A stretch of 64,000 nt of DNA from Deltaproteobacteria bacterium (GTDB taxonomy: Bacteria > Myxococcota_C > UBA6777): NCBI GenBank assembly GCA_006226375.1, contig SBHC01000044.1:120554-184553 (forward strand), written 5' to 3'. Of the stretch, positions 16,832 through 26,120 are shown piece by piece. Numbering within the stretch: position 1 is the stretch's first letter; every line of letters begins with the position of its first letter. Under the pieces are notes generated by a model. That model was not told the DNA's origin, did not search any database, and was given only the letters and a program-made list of their open reading frames with translations. The translations under genes were made by a program, and so were the position numbers.

Positions 16832-19800
16832 TTATCCCATCCGCTTTCTCAAACCCATTCCCAAAAACAAGACCACCAACCAGAACCAGATCAGGCTTCC
16901 GCCTCCTTGTGTGGAGCAACCCCCACATCCATAGTTGATGATGCCTGGGATTTCGGGTCCGGAGTCGCCATTGTCGCCACCATCTCCTGATGAGTTGGGC
17001 TCGTTCGCCACACTCTCTGCAGAGGGCGGCTTCGGCGGAGGGCTTGAGTCTACGCTCAGGTACTTGACCGAAAAGGTGTACTCTTTCGAGGGGTCCAGAT
17101 CCTGAAGGGTGAAAGACTGCGCCTCGCCGCCTTTCTTGGGCTCCGGCTCGTTCACAACATCCGTGGCAGCAAAAAAGGGAACATGGGTCGTGGGGTCAAA
17201 CTTGTACTTGCGGGTAGCCTTGTCGAACCCAAGGGATGGGACGATGGTTTTGGTGTGGTACTTCAACCAATACTTCACCGTGAAGTCAGGGACTGTCCAA
17301 TGCAGGGTGTAGCTTCCAGGCTTGCTGCCCTTCTCCACTCGCAAAGGCAAAGTCCTCCACACCTGAAACTCTTCTTTGTTTTCCAGCATGTTCTGTAAGG
17401 TTTGGCGCGAGGGCAGGTCCTGGTACCAATTGACGCCAGCCGGGTTGTGGGCCGCCGCCTTCATCAACAGCTTGCCTTTTTCCAGGAAGGACGCCTCACC
17501 AGTGAGCAAGTACCCAAAGTAGAAGTTCATATAGACATCTTGAATGCCACCCTGCCAATCGGGCGACTTTCGAAGATCTTCGGCTGGCGCTTTGTCCACC
17601 GCAGTCAAAGGCAGATAACCATACTCTCCTGGCTTATCGCTGTATTGGGTCCATTGTTCTTCGGCCATAAAACGGGCCAGACCGAGTTGCAAGCTCCGCA
17701 GCTTGTCTTGATCTTGGTGTACCGTGGAGATCTGTTCCAACAATCCCAAGGCGTTCGGTAGAATCGCTCCCAGCACAACCGTGGGAATCTGACGGTCTTC
17801 CCTGTCGGCCTGATCTTTGGGAACAAAGAAGCCACGTTGCCAATCGGTTCCGCCGGTTTTGCCGGGCTCACTGACAGGTAGAACCATCTTCTCCACGGCT
17901 TGCATCGCGAGAGTCCGGAAGTCTTTGTCATCCGTGAAGTCAAACAAGTAGGCCCAGTTGAACAGGTTCCAAGCGAGACCCAAACCTGAGTTGTTCTTAT
18001 CAGCTTGGGACTTCATGTGCTCGCCCCAAGCCTCGTAGGCCTTGCGAATACGCTCGTCACCTGTCAGGTAATACCATGAGCTGAGGCCGTACCCGTGGAG
18101 GTGGTTGGGGTGGAAGAAGACATTGGCTGTCACCACCTTGTTTCCGCCAGGCAGCTGACTCAGGTTCAACGGCAGACCATCTTCTCCTTTGAGCGCAGGG
18201 ACTTCCTCCAAAGCCTTGGAGCCATCGAAGTCATCGCTGTGGGGGATGGCTTTGTCGGCGTAATACTGGAACCGCTGCTCCGCCATCAGATAGTAACCGC
18301 CGGCAAACTTCTCTAGCTTTTGGAGACGGTTGTCCTGACGAAGGAAGTTATGGAGGGCGATTTTGGCGGGGTCATAGTTCCGAAAAAGCCCAGGCAACGA
18401 CCAATCAACGTACCGAACAAACTCCAGGTCAGGACGACGGTTCAAGGTCGCGTTTGGATTGTCATCGACGGGCCATTTGTTGCGCTGGTAGTAATCCCAC
18501 TCCTGGATATGAGAAGCAAATCGCTCCCAAAGCGCGTGGCGTTTGTTGATGACGTCAGAGTCTTTGTGTCGAGCAACCAAGGGATACTGGAACTTAAAGA
18601 ATTCATCCCGAGCGTTGGACACACCCTTCGCAAAGTGAAACACATGCTCGCGGGTCGTGTGAGACCGGTACCGAATCGTGTACTCTTTGTCGTTGTTGAC
18701 GGGGAACACTCCGACACGCACAAGCCCGTCACCGTTGAGGCCCAAACCTTGGGGCCACCAGCCTGCGCCAAAACGAGTTCCAATCGTAAGGCTCTTGTCT
18801 TGGCCTTCCACCAACTGGGCGTACATCAAGTTGATGGGTTGCTCACGGGAGCCCTTCTTCAACTCGTTGCCATCTTGCTTGATGGTGTAACCCTCGATAC
18901 CTGTCGGCCAAACTTCCTGGGTAAACGCCGGGTCCTGAATGGAGTTAAGGTTGTTGTTGCCCTGAAAGACATCAACCTTTTCCGTATCTTTCAGCGTACC
19001 CTTTGACTCGTCTTCGTGATTTCGCACCACAAAGTTGGAATTTTTCAAGTTCGACTTAACTTGCAGCTCCAAAGACTTGAACGACACATGCTCCACCCGG
19101 CGCTTGCTCGCATTCCGCAACGAATAGAAGACCCTGACTCGACGCTTTCCTTTGTAGAAGAACATCCGGACGGTGAAGTCGAGGTTGTCCTTCCCCTCGG
19201 AAGAAACATGGGACCCTTTTGCCAACACAACGGCTTTGACAGGACCATTTTCCTCCACCGTGACTGAAACCTTGGTGTCGTTCTTGGAGGAGTAGACGAC
19301 GTCGTCACTTCCAGTTAGAACGACCCCAGGAGAAGCGCCTGACTCCACTATCGTTACACCATCAACGGTCACTTTGTGGAACAGATTAAACTTGGTCTTG
19401 CTGATTTCAAACTGAGCAGGTCCGGTGTCTACCGTGATGGTGTCTTGCCCGTCCGTGGCCAATTTTTTGAGGTCGCGAGCGCTGCCTGTGTACACGTAAT
19501 GCAGAGTGTCCGTGGCGTTGGCTTTGAGGTCCGAGAGACCATCCACAAGGAGCCATCGAAACCTTGTGTTGGGCCAACGTTTCAACAAGCGAAACTGCAC
19601 CAGAGGCTCTTTGCTTGTGTTGCCCTCAATGAGCAGAACAAACCGATTCAACTCAAACTCGGGAGTGTCATCGTCACCAGGGATGGGAACCGCAATGGAG
19701 AAAGGTTCTTGGGTTCGGTCCAGACCCTGAATCAACTGGTAGCCAGGCTTGCCCTTGTCCTCCTCCAAAGCCTCCATCAGCGTCAAGTACACAATGATAC

Positions 19801-19903
19801 TGGGGTGAGCCTCGGCCGAGGGGATTCGAAGAAACAGGAGGCCAAGACAGAAAAACCACACCCAACAACCTTGGCGAATCCAGGACTTGTTCCAATGCAA
19901 CAT
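16832..19903 (-). CDS. Large exported PcRGLX/YetA-like protein with MYXO-CTERM-like tail
   Basis: The 1023-residue product has a signal peptide (about 1-32, IPSAEA). Residues 35-330 look like a beta-rich RIFT-barrel domain (FSIAVPIPG, FRWLLVDGL, RMFFYKGKRRVRVFYSLRNAS). The middle, about 480-860, is rich in helices and aromatics as in alpha/alpha toroids (HPNHLHGYGLSSWYYLTGD, WNLFNWAYLFDFTDD). This layout recalls the exo-rhamnogalacturonan lyase-like PcRGLX/YetA families, so a polysaccharide-active role is possible. A fibronectin-like segment follows, then a Gly/Asp-rich linker, YGCGGCST, a hydrophobic helix and RKRMG: a MYXO-CTERM-like surface anchor. Family assignment from memory of the fold pattern; moderate confidence only. 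Confidence 0.55.
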   Translation of the reverse strand: MLHWNKSWIRQGCWVWFFCLGLLFLRIPSAEAHPSIIVYLTLMEALEEDKGKPGYQLIQGLDRTQEPFSIAVPIPGDDDTPEFELNRFVLLIEGNTSKEPLVQFRLLKRWPNTRFRWLLVDGLSDLKANATDTLHYVYTGSARDLKKLATDGQDTITVDTGPAQFEISKTKFNLFHKVTVDGVTIVESGASPGVVLTGSDDVVYSSKNDTKVSVTVEENGPVKAVVLAKGSHVSSEGKDNLDFTVRMFFYKGKRRVRVFYSLRNASKRRVEHVSFKSLELQVKSNLKNSNFVVRNHEDESKGTLKDTEKVDVFQGNNNLNSIQDPAFTQEVWPTGIEGYTIKQDGNELKKGSREQPINLMYAQLVEGQDKSLTIGTRFGAGWWPQGLGLNGDGLVRVGVFPVNNDKEYTIRYRSHTTREHVFHFAKGVSNARDEFFKFQYPLVARHKDSDVINKRHALWERFASHIQEWDYYQRNKWPVDDNPNATLNRRPDLEFVRYVDWSLPGLFRNYDPAKIALHNFLRQDNRLQKLEKFAGGYYLMAEQRFQYYADKAIPHSDDFDGSKALEEVPALKGEDGLPLNLSQLPGGNKVVTANVFFHPNHLHGYGLSSWYYLTGDERIRKAYEAWGEHMKSQADKNNSGLGLAWNLFNWAYLFDFTDDKDFRTLAMQAVEKMVLPVSEPGKTGGTDWQRGFFVPKDQADREDRQIPTVVLGAILPNALGLLEQISTVHQDQDKLRSLQLGLARFMAEEQWTQYSDKPGEYGYLPLTAVDKAPAEDLRKSPDWQGGIQDVYMNFYFGYLLTGEASFLEKGKLLMKAAAHNPAGVNWYQDLPSRQTLQNMLENKEEFQVWRTLPLRVEKGSKPGSYTLHWTVPDFTVKYWLKYHTKTIVPSLGFDKATRKYKFDPTTHVPFFAATDVVNEPEPKKGGEAQSFTLQDLDPSKEYTFSVKYLSVDSSPPPKPPSAESVANEPNSSGDGGDNGDSGPEIPGIINYGCGGCSTQGGGSLIWFWLVVLFLGMGLRKRMG

Positions 19904-19984
19904 ATTGATTCCATCTATGATGAGTCGAAGAGCTTACAAACGAGGGATGTAGGGCAAGTACAGACAGAAGAGCCAGAGCCACGA

Positions 19985-22882
19985 TTACTTCGGGAAGCAG
20001 AACTTGAAGTTGGGATCGCAGGCAAAGTTGGCAGGACAGTCTGAGTCTTTCGTGCAGGGGAAGGCGCACGCTTTGTCCAGGTTCACAGACACAACAGAAC
20101 ACTTCGCACCTGCGGGAACACTGGGACAATCCGTGTCCGACTTGCAAGGAACCTTGGTGCAGTGGCCTTTGGATGCGCCAGGAGGGGCAAAACACGTGAG
20201 GCCCTGAATGCACCGCTTGGTCAGCGTACACTCCCCACCGAAAGGAACGGTTCCTGTCGGCGTAGCAGGCGCACAAGCATCACCAGCAGAGTATTTCGCG
20301 CAGATCTGACCGGCCGGGCAGGTACCACACTTTTTGAGGGACAGACACGTGTTCCCAGGAGCAGGGAAACAGAGTCGGTCGTTCTCACATCGACACTGGT
20401 TCAACCAGGGAACGCAGATACCAAGCGGGTTTGTCTGGGAAGGTCGGAAACAATACAGCTGCTTCTTGCAACCTTCGCTCGCCAAGATCTTATCTCCTGT
20501 GGAGTTCCCACAGAGTTGATCTTTGTCTTGGGTCCCTTCTGGCAAACAAATCCCCTCGGTCGGTGAGGTCAGGAAGCAGAAGATTCCTGTGGGACAGGGA
20601 GACTGAGCCGAACACTTCTTCAAGCAGTATCCGTTAGGCAAGCCCGGAGTGATGAAGGAGCAGGTATGATCCGCAGGACAAGTCATGCGAGTTTCGCCGC
20701 CACAAGCACCCAAAGCAGGAGCCACACTCGGCAAACGACAGCGCTTGATCTGCATGTCACAGATGGAGCCATTTTCGCAGAGGATTCCTCGCTCCTCATC
20801 ACATGGAGCACCGTTGGGAGCCAACGCCAAGCAGATGTTCGCTTGGGTCACAGACTCCACGAGACACTCGGTCCGACCATCTGCAGTGTTACCGGCGCAA
20901 GAGGCCTTGTCTTTGCAAGTTTGGTAACAGAACGACGCCGGTGAGGCAGGGCTTGTTTGGAGACAGATCAGCCCACCACCGCATTTTTCGTATGCCATGG
21001 CATTCTTATCACGAGAGCATGATTCGAACAATTGCCGCGATTTCCCAAAGCAAACAGAACCTTCGTCGGTCTTTCCGTCACAGTTGTTGTCTTTGCCATC
21101 GCAGATCTCGGTGGATGGCAACACCTGATACTTACAGGTTCCCCAGGCTCCGTTGGCGCAGATCTTCACACCAGAGGAGCAGTTGCCTTTGTCCTTGGTG
21201 CCGGCGCTTCCGTCGTAGCAAGGCTCTTGGAGTTGGGTTGTTGTACCGCGAAGGTTGTCAACGCGGCCATCACAGTCGTCATCGATTCCGTTGCAATCTT
21301 CGGTTTTGGGAACGACCGAACCCATGCACTGGCCGCTCCATTTGCTTTGCGAGCAAAGCTCCGAGCCGTCGCGGCAACGGCCAATTCCACGAGTGCTGAT
21401 GGGTCCGCTGTAGCAGGTTCGGACCTGACCGCTGGTGCAAGCCGCACAGACGCCGTCTTCGTCGGTCTTGCCGTCACAGTCGTCGTCTTTGGTGTTGCAC
21501 AATTCGGGAGCAGGCTCCGTCGCACCTTGGCAAATGGTGGAGAATCGACCGTTGACACAGAGCTTCTTGCCCTTTTGGCAAAGTCCTTCGGAGCTTCCAC
21601 ACTCTTGGCCGAGGGTGTCCGCCTTTCCTTTGGTAGCGTTGTCGATGAAACCATCGCAGTCATCGTCGATTCCGTTGCATTCTTCGGTGGCCGGTCCTTT
21701 GTAGTAAGGAGCCTGGGCCAAGCAGATACGGTCAGCACCCCAGCAACGGTAGATTCCACCGCGGCATTTGCCCTTTCGTGTGTTGTCAAGGCAAGCTTTG
21801 TCGAGGTCACGAACGTTGTCGATCAAGCCATCGCAGTTGTCATCGACGCCATTTTCGCAGAGTTCTTCTTGTGGAACGACCTGTCCGCCGCACTCTTCGG
21901 TGTACTTTCCGTTCACACAGACCTGACGACCTTCTTTGCAAGGTCCTTTGCCTTTGGTTCCTTCGGGTCCGGTGTAACAAACTTTAAACAGAGGTTGGGG
22001 GGAATCGGGTCGGTTGTCCACGCGGCCGTCGCAGTTGTCGTCGATGCCGTTGCACACTTCAGCTTTGGGACCGACAGCCCCTTCGCAGGTGGTGGACCAT
22101 GTTCCGTTCACGCACTTTTGTTGGCCTTTTTTGCAGGCTCCATCGCCCGACTGACCACACTCACGGGTTTCTCCTGGCTTGCAAGGACAGTTGGATTCGT
22201 CCACGACGCCGTTGCAGTTGTCGTCTTTTCCGTTGCAAACCTCGGTGGTTCCTTTGGAAACACACTCACGGACGCCGTTCTGTCCGCACTGGTACACGCC
22301 GGTGCGGCACTCCGGAGAAGCGGCCGGGTTGGTGCAAGTTTCACCAATGCCAGCGGCGTTATCGACTTTGCCATCGCAGTCTTCGTCGACTTGGTTTCCA
22401 CAAATCTCCTCGGTGGGTTTGACTTCACCGTCGCAGGTCGACCATCGACCGTCTTTGCATGTTTGCGTGCCGGCCTTACAGGGTGCGTTCTTGTCTGTAC
22501 CTTCGGGCCCGGTGTAGCAGTTCTTTGTGAGCGCGCCGCCGCCAGGAGGATTGTCGATTTGACCGTCGCAGTCGTTGTCGATGCCATCGCAGTTTTCAGC
22601 CGACGGCTTCACTTCATTGAGGCAGTTGGTTGACCAGGTTCCGTTGGCGTTGCACTCCTGGACACCGTCCCGGCAAGCCCCCTTCCCCTTTGTGGCTGCA
22701 TCCCCTGTGTAACAAGGACGTGTTTCTCCCTGCCGACACCGGTCGCTACCGGGCTGACAAAATCCTTGGAAGCATTCTTCGTTCGAGAGACAACTCTCGT
22801 CCGAGACACACTTCCTCTTGTCACCGCCGTCCGAGCAAGACACTGCAAGCATCATCAGAACAACCAGACCAACACGCCACAT
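19985..22882 (-). CDS. MopE-like multi-motif Cys/Asp-rich lipoprotein
   Basis: Starting at ATG 22882 (GAGGA upstream; further in-frame starts lie before it) the protein has 965 residues and a lipoprotein signal (lipobox LAVSC). It carries nine copies of the C-N-G-x-D-D-D/N-C-D-G-x-x-D motif (e.g. CDGIDNDCDGQID, CNGIDDDCDGRVD), each followed by an ETRPCYTGPEGTKGKGPC-like block. The motif is the putative metal-binding repeat of MopE-type proteins from methanotrophs and many deltaproteobacteria; in MopE it is linked to copper or calcium binding. The C-terminal 300 residues are other Cys-rich modules (SFCYQTCKDKASC, CPAGQICAKY, CKSDTDCPSVP). Surface-exposed and disulphide-rich by inference. Confidence 0.8.
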   Translation of the reverse strand: MWRVGLVVLMMLAVSCSDGGDKRKCVSDESCLSNEECFQGFCQPGSDRCRQGETRPCYTGDAATKGKGACRDGVQECNANGTWSTNCLNEVKPSAENCDGIDNDCDGQIDNPPGGGALTKNCYTGPEGTDKNAPCKAGTQTCKDGRWSTCDGEVKPTEEICGNQVDEDCDGKVDNAAGIGETCTNPAASPECRTGVYQCGQNGVRECVSKGTTEVCNGKDDNCNGVVDESNCPCKPGETRECGQSGDGACKKGQQKCVNGTWSTTCEGAVGPKAEVCNGIDDNCDGRVDNRPDSPQPLFKVCYTGPEGTKGKGPCKEGRQVCVNGKYTEECGGQVVPQEELCENGVDDNCDGLIDNVRDLDKACLDNTRKGKCRGGIYRCWGADRICLAQAPYYKGPATEECNGIDDDCDGFIDNATKGKADTLGQECGSSEGLCQKGKKLCVNGRFSTICQGATEPAPELCNTKDDDCDGKTDEDGVCAACTSGQVRTCYSGPISTRGIGRCRDGSELCSQSKWSGQCMGSVVPKTEDCNGIDDDCDGRVDNLRGTTTQLQEPCYDGSAGTKDKGNCSSGVKICANGAWGTCKYQVLPSTEICDGKDNNCDGKTDEGSVCFGKSRQLFESCSRDKNAMAYEKCGGGLICLQTSPASPASFCYQTCKDKASCAGNTADGRTECLVESVTQANICLALAPNGAPCDEERGILCENGSICDMQIKRCRLPSVAPALGACGGETRMTCPADHTCSFITPGLPNGYCLKKCSAQSPCPTGIFCFLTSPTEGICLPEGTQDKDQLCGNSTGDKILASEGCKKQLYCFRPSQTNPLGICVPWLNQCRCENDRLCFPAPGNTCLSLKKCGTCPAGQICAKYSAGDACAPATPTGTVPFGGECTLTKRCIQGLTCFAPPGASKGHCTKVPCKSDTDCPSVPAGAKCSVVSVNLDKACAFPCTKDSDCPANFACDPNFKFCFPK

Positions 22883-23073
22883 GAAACAATCCTCTTCTAT
22901 CAAGTCATTGACCCAAAGGTCACAAATCAAACTGCATCCCGAGTATACCCAGAACAGACTCCAATGGTCCAGGGACTACACAGTAGACCCCTTCCATCAT
23001 CGCTTCGTCCCGAAACGAAGTATCGGCATCTCTCCTAAAACGTTGTGGACCTTTGGGGTTTCTGAAGAAGAAG

Positions 23074-24042
23074 CTACCCTCGGCTGTAAGAGAAGCTGAC
23101 TTGCTCTACAGTCTGGTTGCACCAAATCGACTTGTAGGCCCCGTCCCCAGTAAGTAAGTCAACGGCGCTCGCTCCATACAGAAAGACATCATCAAAGGCG
23201 TAGTCCATCACGGCAATCCCGGGCGACAACCTTGAATAAGCTGGGTCGTAGGCCGTCTTGTAGCAGCTGTAGACACCGTCTCGGAAAAACCCAAGCTGAA
23301 AGCCTGCAGGTTCGTCGTCGACGAAAAGAACGTACGAGCGAAACCAACCAATCTCCGCAAACCGTTGGCACAAGCGACGAAAGAAATTGCGGCTGCTGTC
23401 AGGTTTCTTCCAAGAGCGAACCATCACCCGAAAGTAGATCCTCGCAAAGTCTTTGGCATCCTCCACAGTGTGGTAACGCTGGAACCGAAAGTTCCCGTGC
23501 TCCTCCAATCGCCGGTGCACACGTCGTCGCTTCTTTCGTGAGTCGCGCCCTTTCTTATCGAGATAGTGCCACCACTCGTCGTCGGGGATGGCCCAATGCT
23601 CCGTCTCCCCGAGGCTTGTGGACCAACCTTCTCTTCCCTCAACGTACGACTCCAGTTCACGCACAGCGCTGGAGCTTCGCGGAAGGTTCTTGAGAACGAC
23701 TCGATCCCAGCTGGCTCCGCTCTCCCAAAACGAGACCAGCCGCTCAACAAGCTCCTTGTCCTCCAGCGAAGATGCAAACCAGTGACGATGCGAGTAGATG
23801 TTCCCCAGCAAACCCAACGTCCGATATTCCAGAAACATCGGAAGATAGATCACACCGGGTTGCTTTCCCTCCAAGAACAGAAACTGCCCTTCCTTCCCAA
23901 ACGCATCCCACCAGACCTGGTACCACAGAGGATCAGCGTACACGGAGCCCTTTCCGTCCGACAAGGACCGCCACGACTCTTCCATGTGCCCCATCACATC
24001 GGGATCGTAGGTGACCTGGAATGCGCCCTGGTTATCGCTCAT
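23074..24042 (-). CDS. CelD/BcsL-like (FemX-type) GNAT acyltransferase
   Basis: The 322-residue cytosolic protein has the double-GNAT layout of the Acetyltransf_6/CelD-like family: an N-terminal half with SVYADPLWYQVWWDAFG, then a basic YLDKKGRDSRKKRRRVHRRLEE helix and a C-terminal half with FVDDEPAGFQLGFF, CYKTAYDPAYSRLSPGIAVMDYAF and DLLTGDGAYKSIWC. This last series is the family's signature order. Members transfer acyl or aminoacyl groups, often in cell-envelope or secondary metabolism. It overlaps the nitrilase-like gene by 11 bp, so it is the last gene of the biosynthetic operon. A role in acylating the amine of the aromatic product is inference. The substrate is not readable. Confidence 0.75.
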   Translation of the reverse strand: MSDNQGAFQVTYDPDVMGHMEESWRSLSDGKGSVYADPLWYQVWWDAFGKEGQFLFLEGKQPGVIYLPMFLEYRTLGLLGNIYSHRHWFASSLEDKELVERLVSFWESGASWDRVVLKNLPRSSSAVRELESYVEGREGWSTSLGETEHWAIPDDEWWHYLDKKGRDSRKKRRRVHRRLEEHGNFRFQRYHTVEDAKDFARIYFRVMVRSWKKPDSSRNFFRRLCQRFAEIGWFRSYVLFVDDEPAGFQLGFFRDGVYSCYKTAYDPAYSRLSPGIAVMDYAFDDVFLYGASAVDLLTGDGAYKSIWCNQTVEQVSFSYSRG

Positions 24043-24904
24043 CCTGACCGTCCCTCTGCGTCAAAACGCTGTAGGTATCTTCACGACGATCCTGGATGGG
24101 ATGCACCCTCTTGGTCTTGCGTTTGAACCGGGCCTGAACGAGAGGCAGCGTCACCACGCCAACAAAGGAACCATCAACAGGACCTGGCTCCATCACCCGA
24201 CCATGAGGTCCCCAGACACAGCTCTGCCCCGAAAACGAATCGCCTTTTTCCTCTCCCGAACGAAGAGCGCTGGCCACAAACACCGAATTGACGTGGGCGT
24301 TGGCCAGTTGAAGTGAGGCAACAGGGGTTCCTTGGGGCTCCGTCCAGTGGCTCTCATGCCGGACACACCCTGCCATCAGGATCACCTCGGCTCCCATCAG
24401 CGTGAGAATCCGAGCCGACTCAGGAAACCAGCTGTCGTAGCAGATCATCAGCCCCACCTGCGTCCCACACACAGGCACAACAACCCAAGCATGACCGGCT
24501 TGAAACCATCGCTTCTCCCGATCAAACAGATGGATCTTGCGATAACATCCAACCACACCGTCGCCATCGACCAACACCAAGGAGTTGAAGGCCTTGTCGC
24601 CTTCCCTCTCGGCCAATCCTCCAGCGATGACAATCCCCAAGTCTTTGGCCGCCTGTATCCAGAACGAGACCGTCTCTCCATCCAGCGGTTCGGCCCATGC
24701 ATGAACTTCTTCGTTGGACGAGAAACCATAGCCCGTGTTGCAAAGCTCAGGAAGCACAACAAGCTGCGCGCCTTCCGATGCTGCTTGTTGAAGCAAAGGC
24801 AGCGACGCTTTGCGGTTGGCTTGAGCGTCCCCAAACACAACCTCCCATTGGACAACAGCGACCGCTAATTTTTGGGCTTTGGGCGTTTGGGACATTCGAT
24901 CCAT
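24032..24904 (-). CDS. Carbon-nitrogen hydrolase (nitrilase superfamily)
   Basis: The 290-residue protein contains the Glu-Lys-Cys triad of the nitrilase superfamily in correct order: Glu53 in LPELCNTGY, Lys123 in YRKIHLFD and Cys155 in MICYDSWFPE. Length and the FNSLVLVDGDG block fit aliphatic amidase/carbamoylase-type branches. These enzymes hydrolyse amides or nitriles, or run the reverse acyl transfer. The start codon overlaps the stop of the upstream DHQS-II gene (TAATG), so it is translationally coupled to it. In this operon it could release, trim or condense an amide-linked intermediate. Which amide is not readable. Confidence 0.85.
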   Translation of the reverse strand: MDRMSQTPKAQKLAVAVVQWEVVFGDAQANRKASLPLLQQAASEGAQLVVLPELCNTGYGFSSNEEVHAWAEPLDGETVSFWIQAAKDLGIVIAGGLAEREGDKAFNSLVLVDGDGVVGCYRKIHLFDREKRWFQAGHAWVVVPVCGTQVGLMICYDSWFPESARILTLMGAEVILMAGCVRHESHWTEPQGTPVASLQLANAHVNSVFVASALRSGEEKGDSFSGQSCVWGPHGRVMEPGPVDGSFVGVVTLPLVQARFKRKTKRVHPIQDRREDTYSVLTQRDGQDER

Positions 24905-26067
24905 TACCGTTCGATGATCTGCTCATCCACGGGGATTCCAACGTGTCTTCCAGGCTTGGTCACGTAGCAAAGAACCTCTGAGCCAGGCTCAAACGCCGTG
25001 ACGCTAACGGGCTTTCCATCGCCTCCATACACCCGAACATGCCAGTCATCCTGAACAATGGCGTTGAGTTTGACCCCATCGCAGACAAACTCCAGCAAGA
25101 TCAGCGGCCGAACCTCCGTCTTGACGCGTCCTACAGTGACAGGTCGAGCGTTTCCATGAACATCCACACACTGAATCACCGAACCTACCGTCAGCTCGGA
25201 CAGGTAGTGGGTTCGATTGTTGGGGCACCACATATACGAATGGATGGCCCCTGCGTTTACGCGGAAGGGTCGGAGATCCATGTAGGGCAGAGGGTGTGTC
25301 TCCGAGCAAGCCAACAACCCGCCAGAGGACGTAGAACCAACGAGCATACCTTCTTCTTGGGTCATGAGCGAAGTCACATCCACACAAGCCCGGTGCCCCA
25401 TCCCCAAATGTTCCACGCGAGTGATGGTTCCAATCGATAGCTCCAGCTTGTTCCGAGCCGAACGAAGCTTAAACTCTCCAACAGCGTTCACTTCTTGGAT
25501 GTCGTCCGTTTGCAGCAACGCACCATCTGCGCCGTGTTCCACCACACCAAACGAAACTTCGGCCTCTTGCGCCTTCGCAACCTGCTTGAGGACCAGCGTC
25601 GAATGCTTTTGTAGCTCGGCAACCACAAGCTCCAGGGGAATGTTCGTCTCGTCCACCAACTCCACCACAAGATAATCATGGGACGCACCCAATTGATAAG
25701 CTTGTTCGAGAGTCGGAGCGTCCTCAATTTTGTAGTAGAGGGCTGTGGCAAATCCCTCAGCCCGCACCTGACTCAACAACTTCAGATCGCTGGAGTAGAC
25801 GACGTCGCCTTCACGGAGTTTGTCTTTGTCGTTGAGAGATTCGAGGGCCACAACCCAGCCGATTCCCACCGAGCGTTCACGAAACTCGTCCGCTTGTTCG
25901 GGTGAGACGACCCATCGGTCAAAGCCTTGATGCTGAACCGCCGTGAGCAACCCAGCCTCTTCGTTACTTTGACGGGCATCAAACCAAAACAAACGCGCTC
26001 TGGCGTCAGGTGGTGTTTCAGGCACACCCCGGTACTTCACTGATTCCTGTGTTTCCGCTTGCGTCAC
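24904..26067 (-). CDS. 3-dehydroquinate synthase II family (GriH-like)
   Basis: The 387-residue protein belongs to the archaeal-type 3-dehydroquinate synthase II family: it begins with the family's FWFDAR block, has a Lys in YYKIED, and holds LGMGHRACVDVTSLM, EEGMLVGSTSSGGLL, RPFRVNAGAIHSYMWCPNNRT, YLSEL and VGRVKTEVRPLILLE in the usual order. In archaea this enzyme makes 3-dehydroquinate from a C7 amino sugar acid. In Streptomyces its homologue GriH, with the aldolase GriI, makes 3-amino-4-hydroxybenzoate. The aldolase partner lies 53 bp upstream here. Family identification is firm; which of the two products is made is open. Confidence 0.88.
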   Translation of the reverse strand: MTQAETQESVKYRGVPETPPDARARLFWFDARQSNEEAGLLTAVQHQGFDRWVVSPEQADEFRERSVGIGWVVALESLNDKDKLREGDVVYSSDLKLLSQVRAEGFATALYYKIEDAPTLEQAYQLGASHDYLVVELVDETNIPLELVVAELQKHSTLVLKQVAKAQEAEVSFGVVEHGADGALLQTDDIQEVNAVGEFKLRSARNKLELSIGTITRVEHLGMGHRACVDVTSLMTQEEGMLVGSTSSGGLLACSETHPLPYMDLRPFRVNAGAIHSYMWCPNNRTHYLSELTVGSVIQCVDVHGNARPVTVGRVKTEVRPLILLEFVCDGVKLNAIVQDDWHVRVYGGDGKPVSVTAFEPGSEVLCYVTKPGRHVGIPVDEQIIER

Positions 26068-26120
26068 TTGCTACTCCTTCTCCTCAACAACAACCACGAG
26101 AATCAACGGAACAACTCCAA

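Noticed and set aside
21032..22633. 533-codon plus-strand ORF antisense to the MopE-like gene
   Set aside because: Antisense shadow created by the repeated codons of the MopE motifs; no start signal and odd composition.
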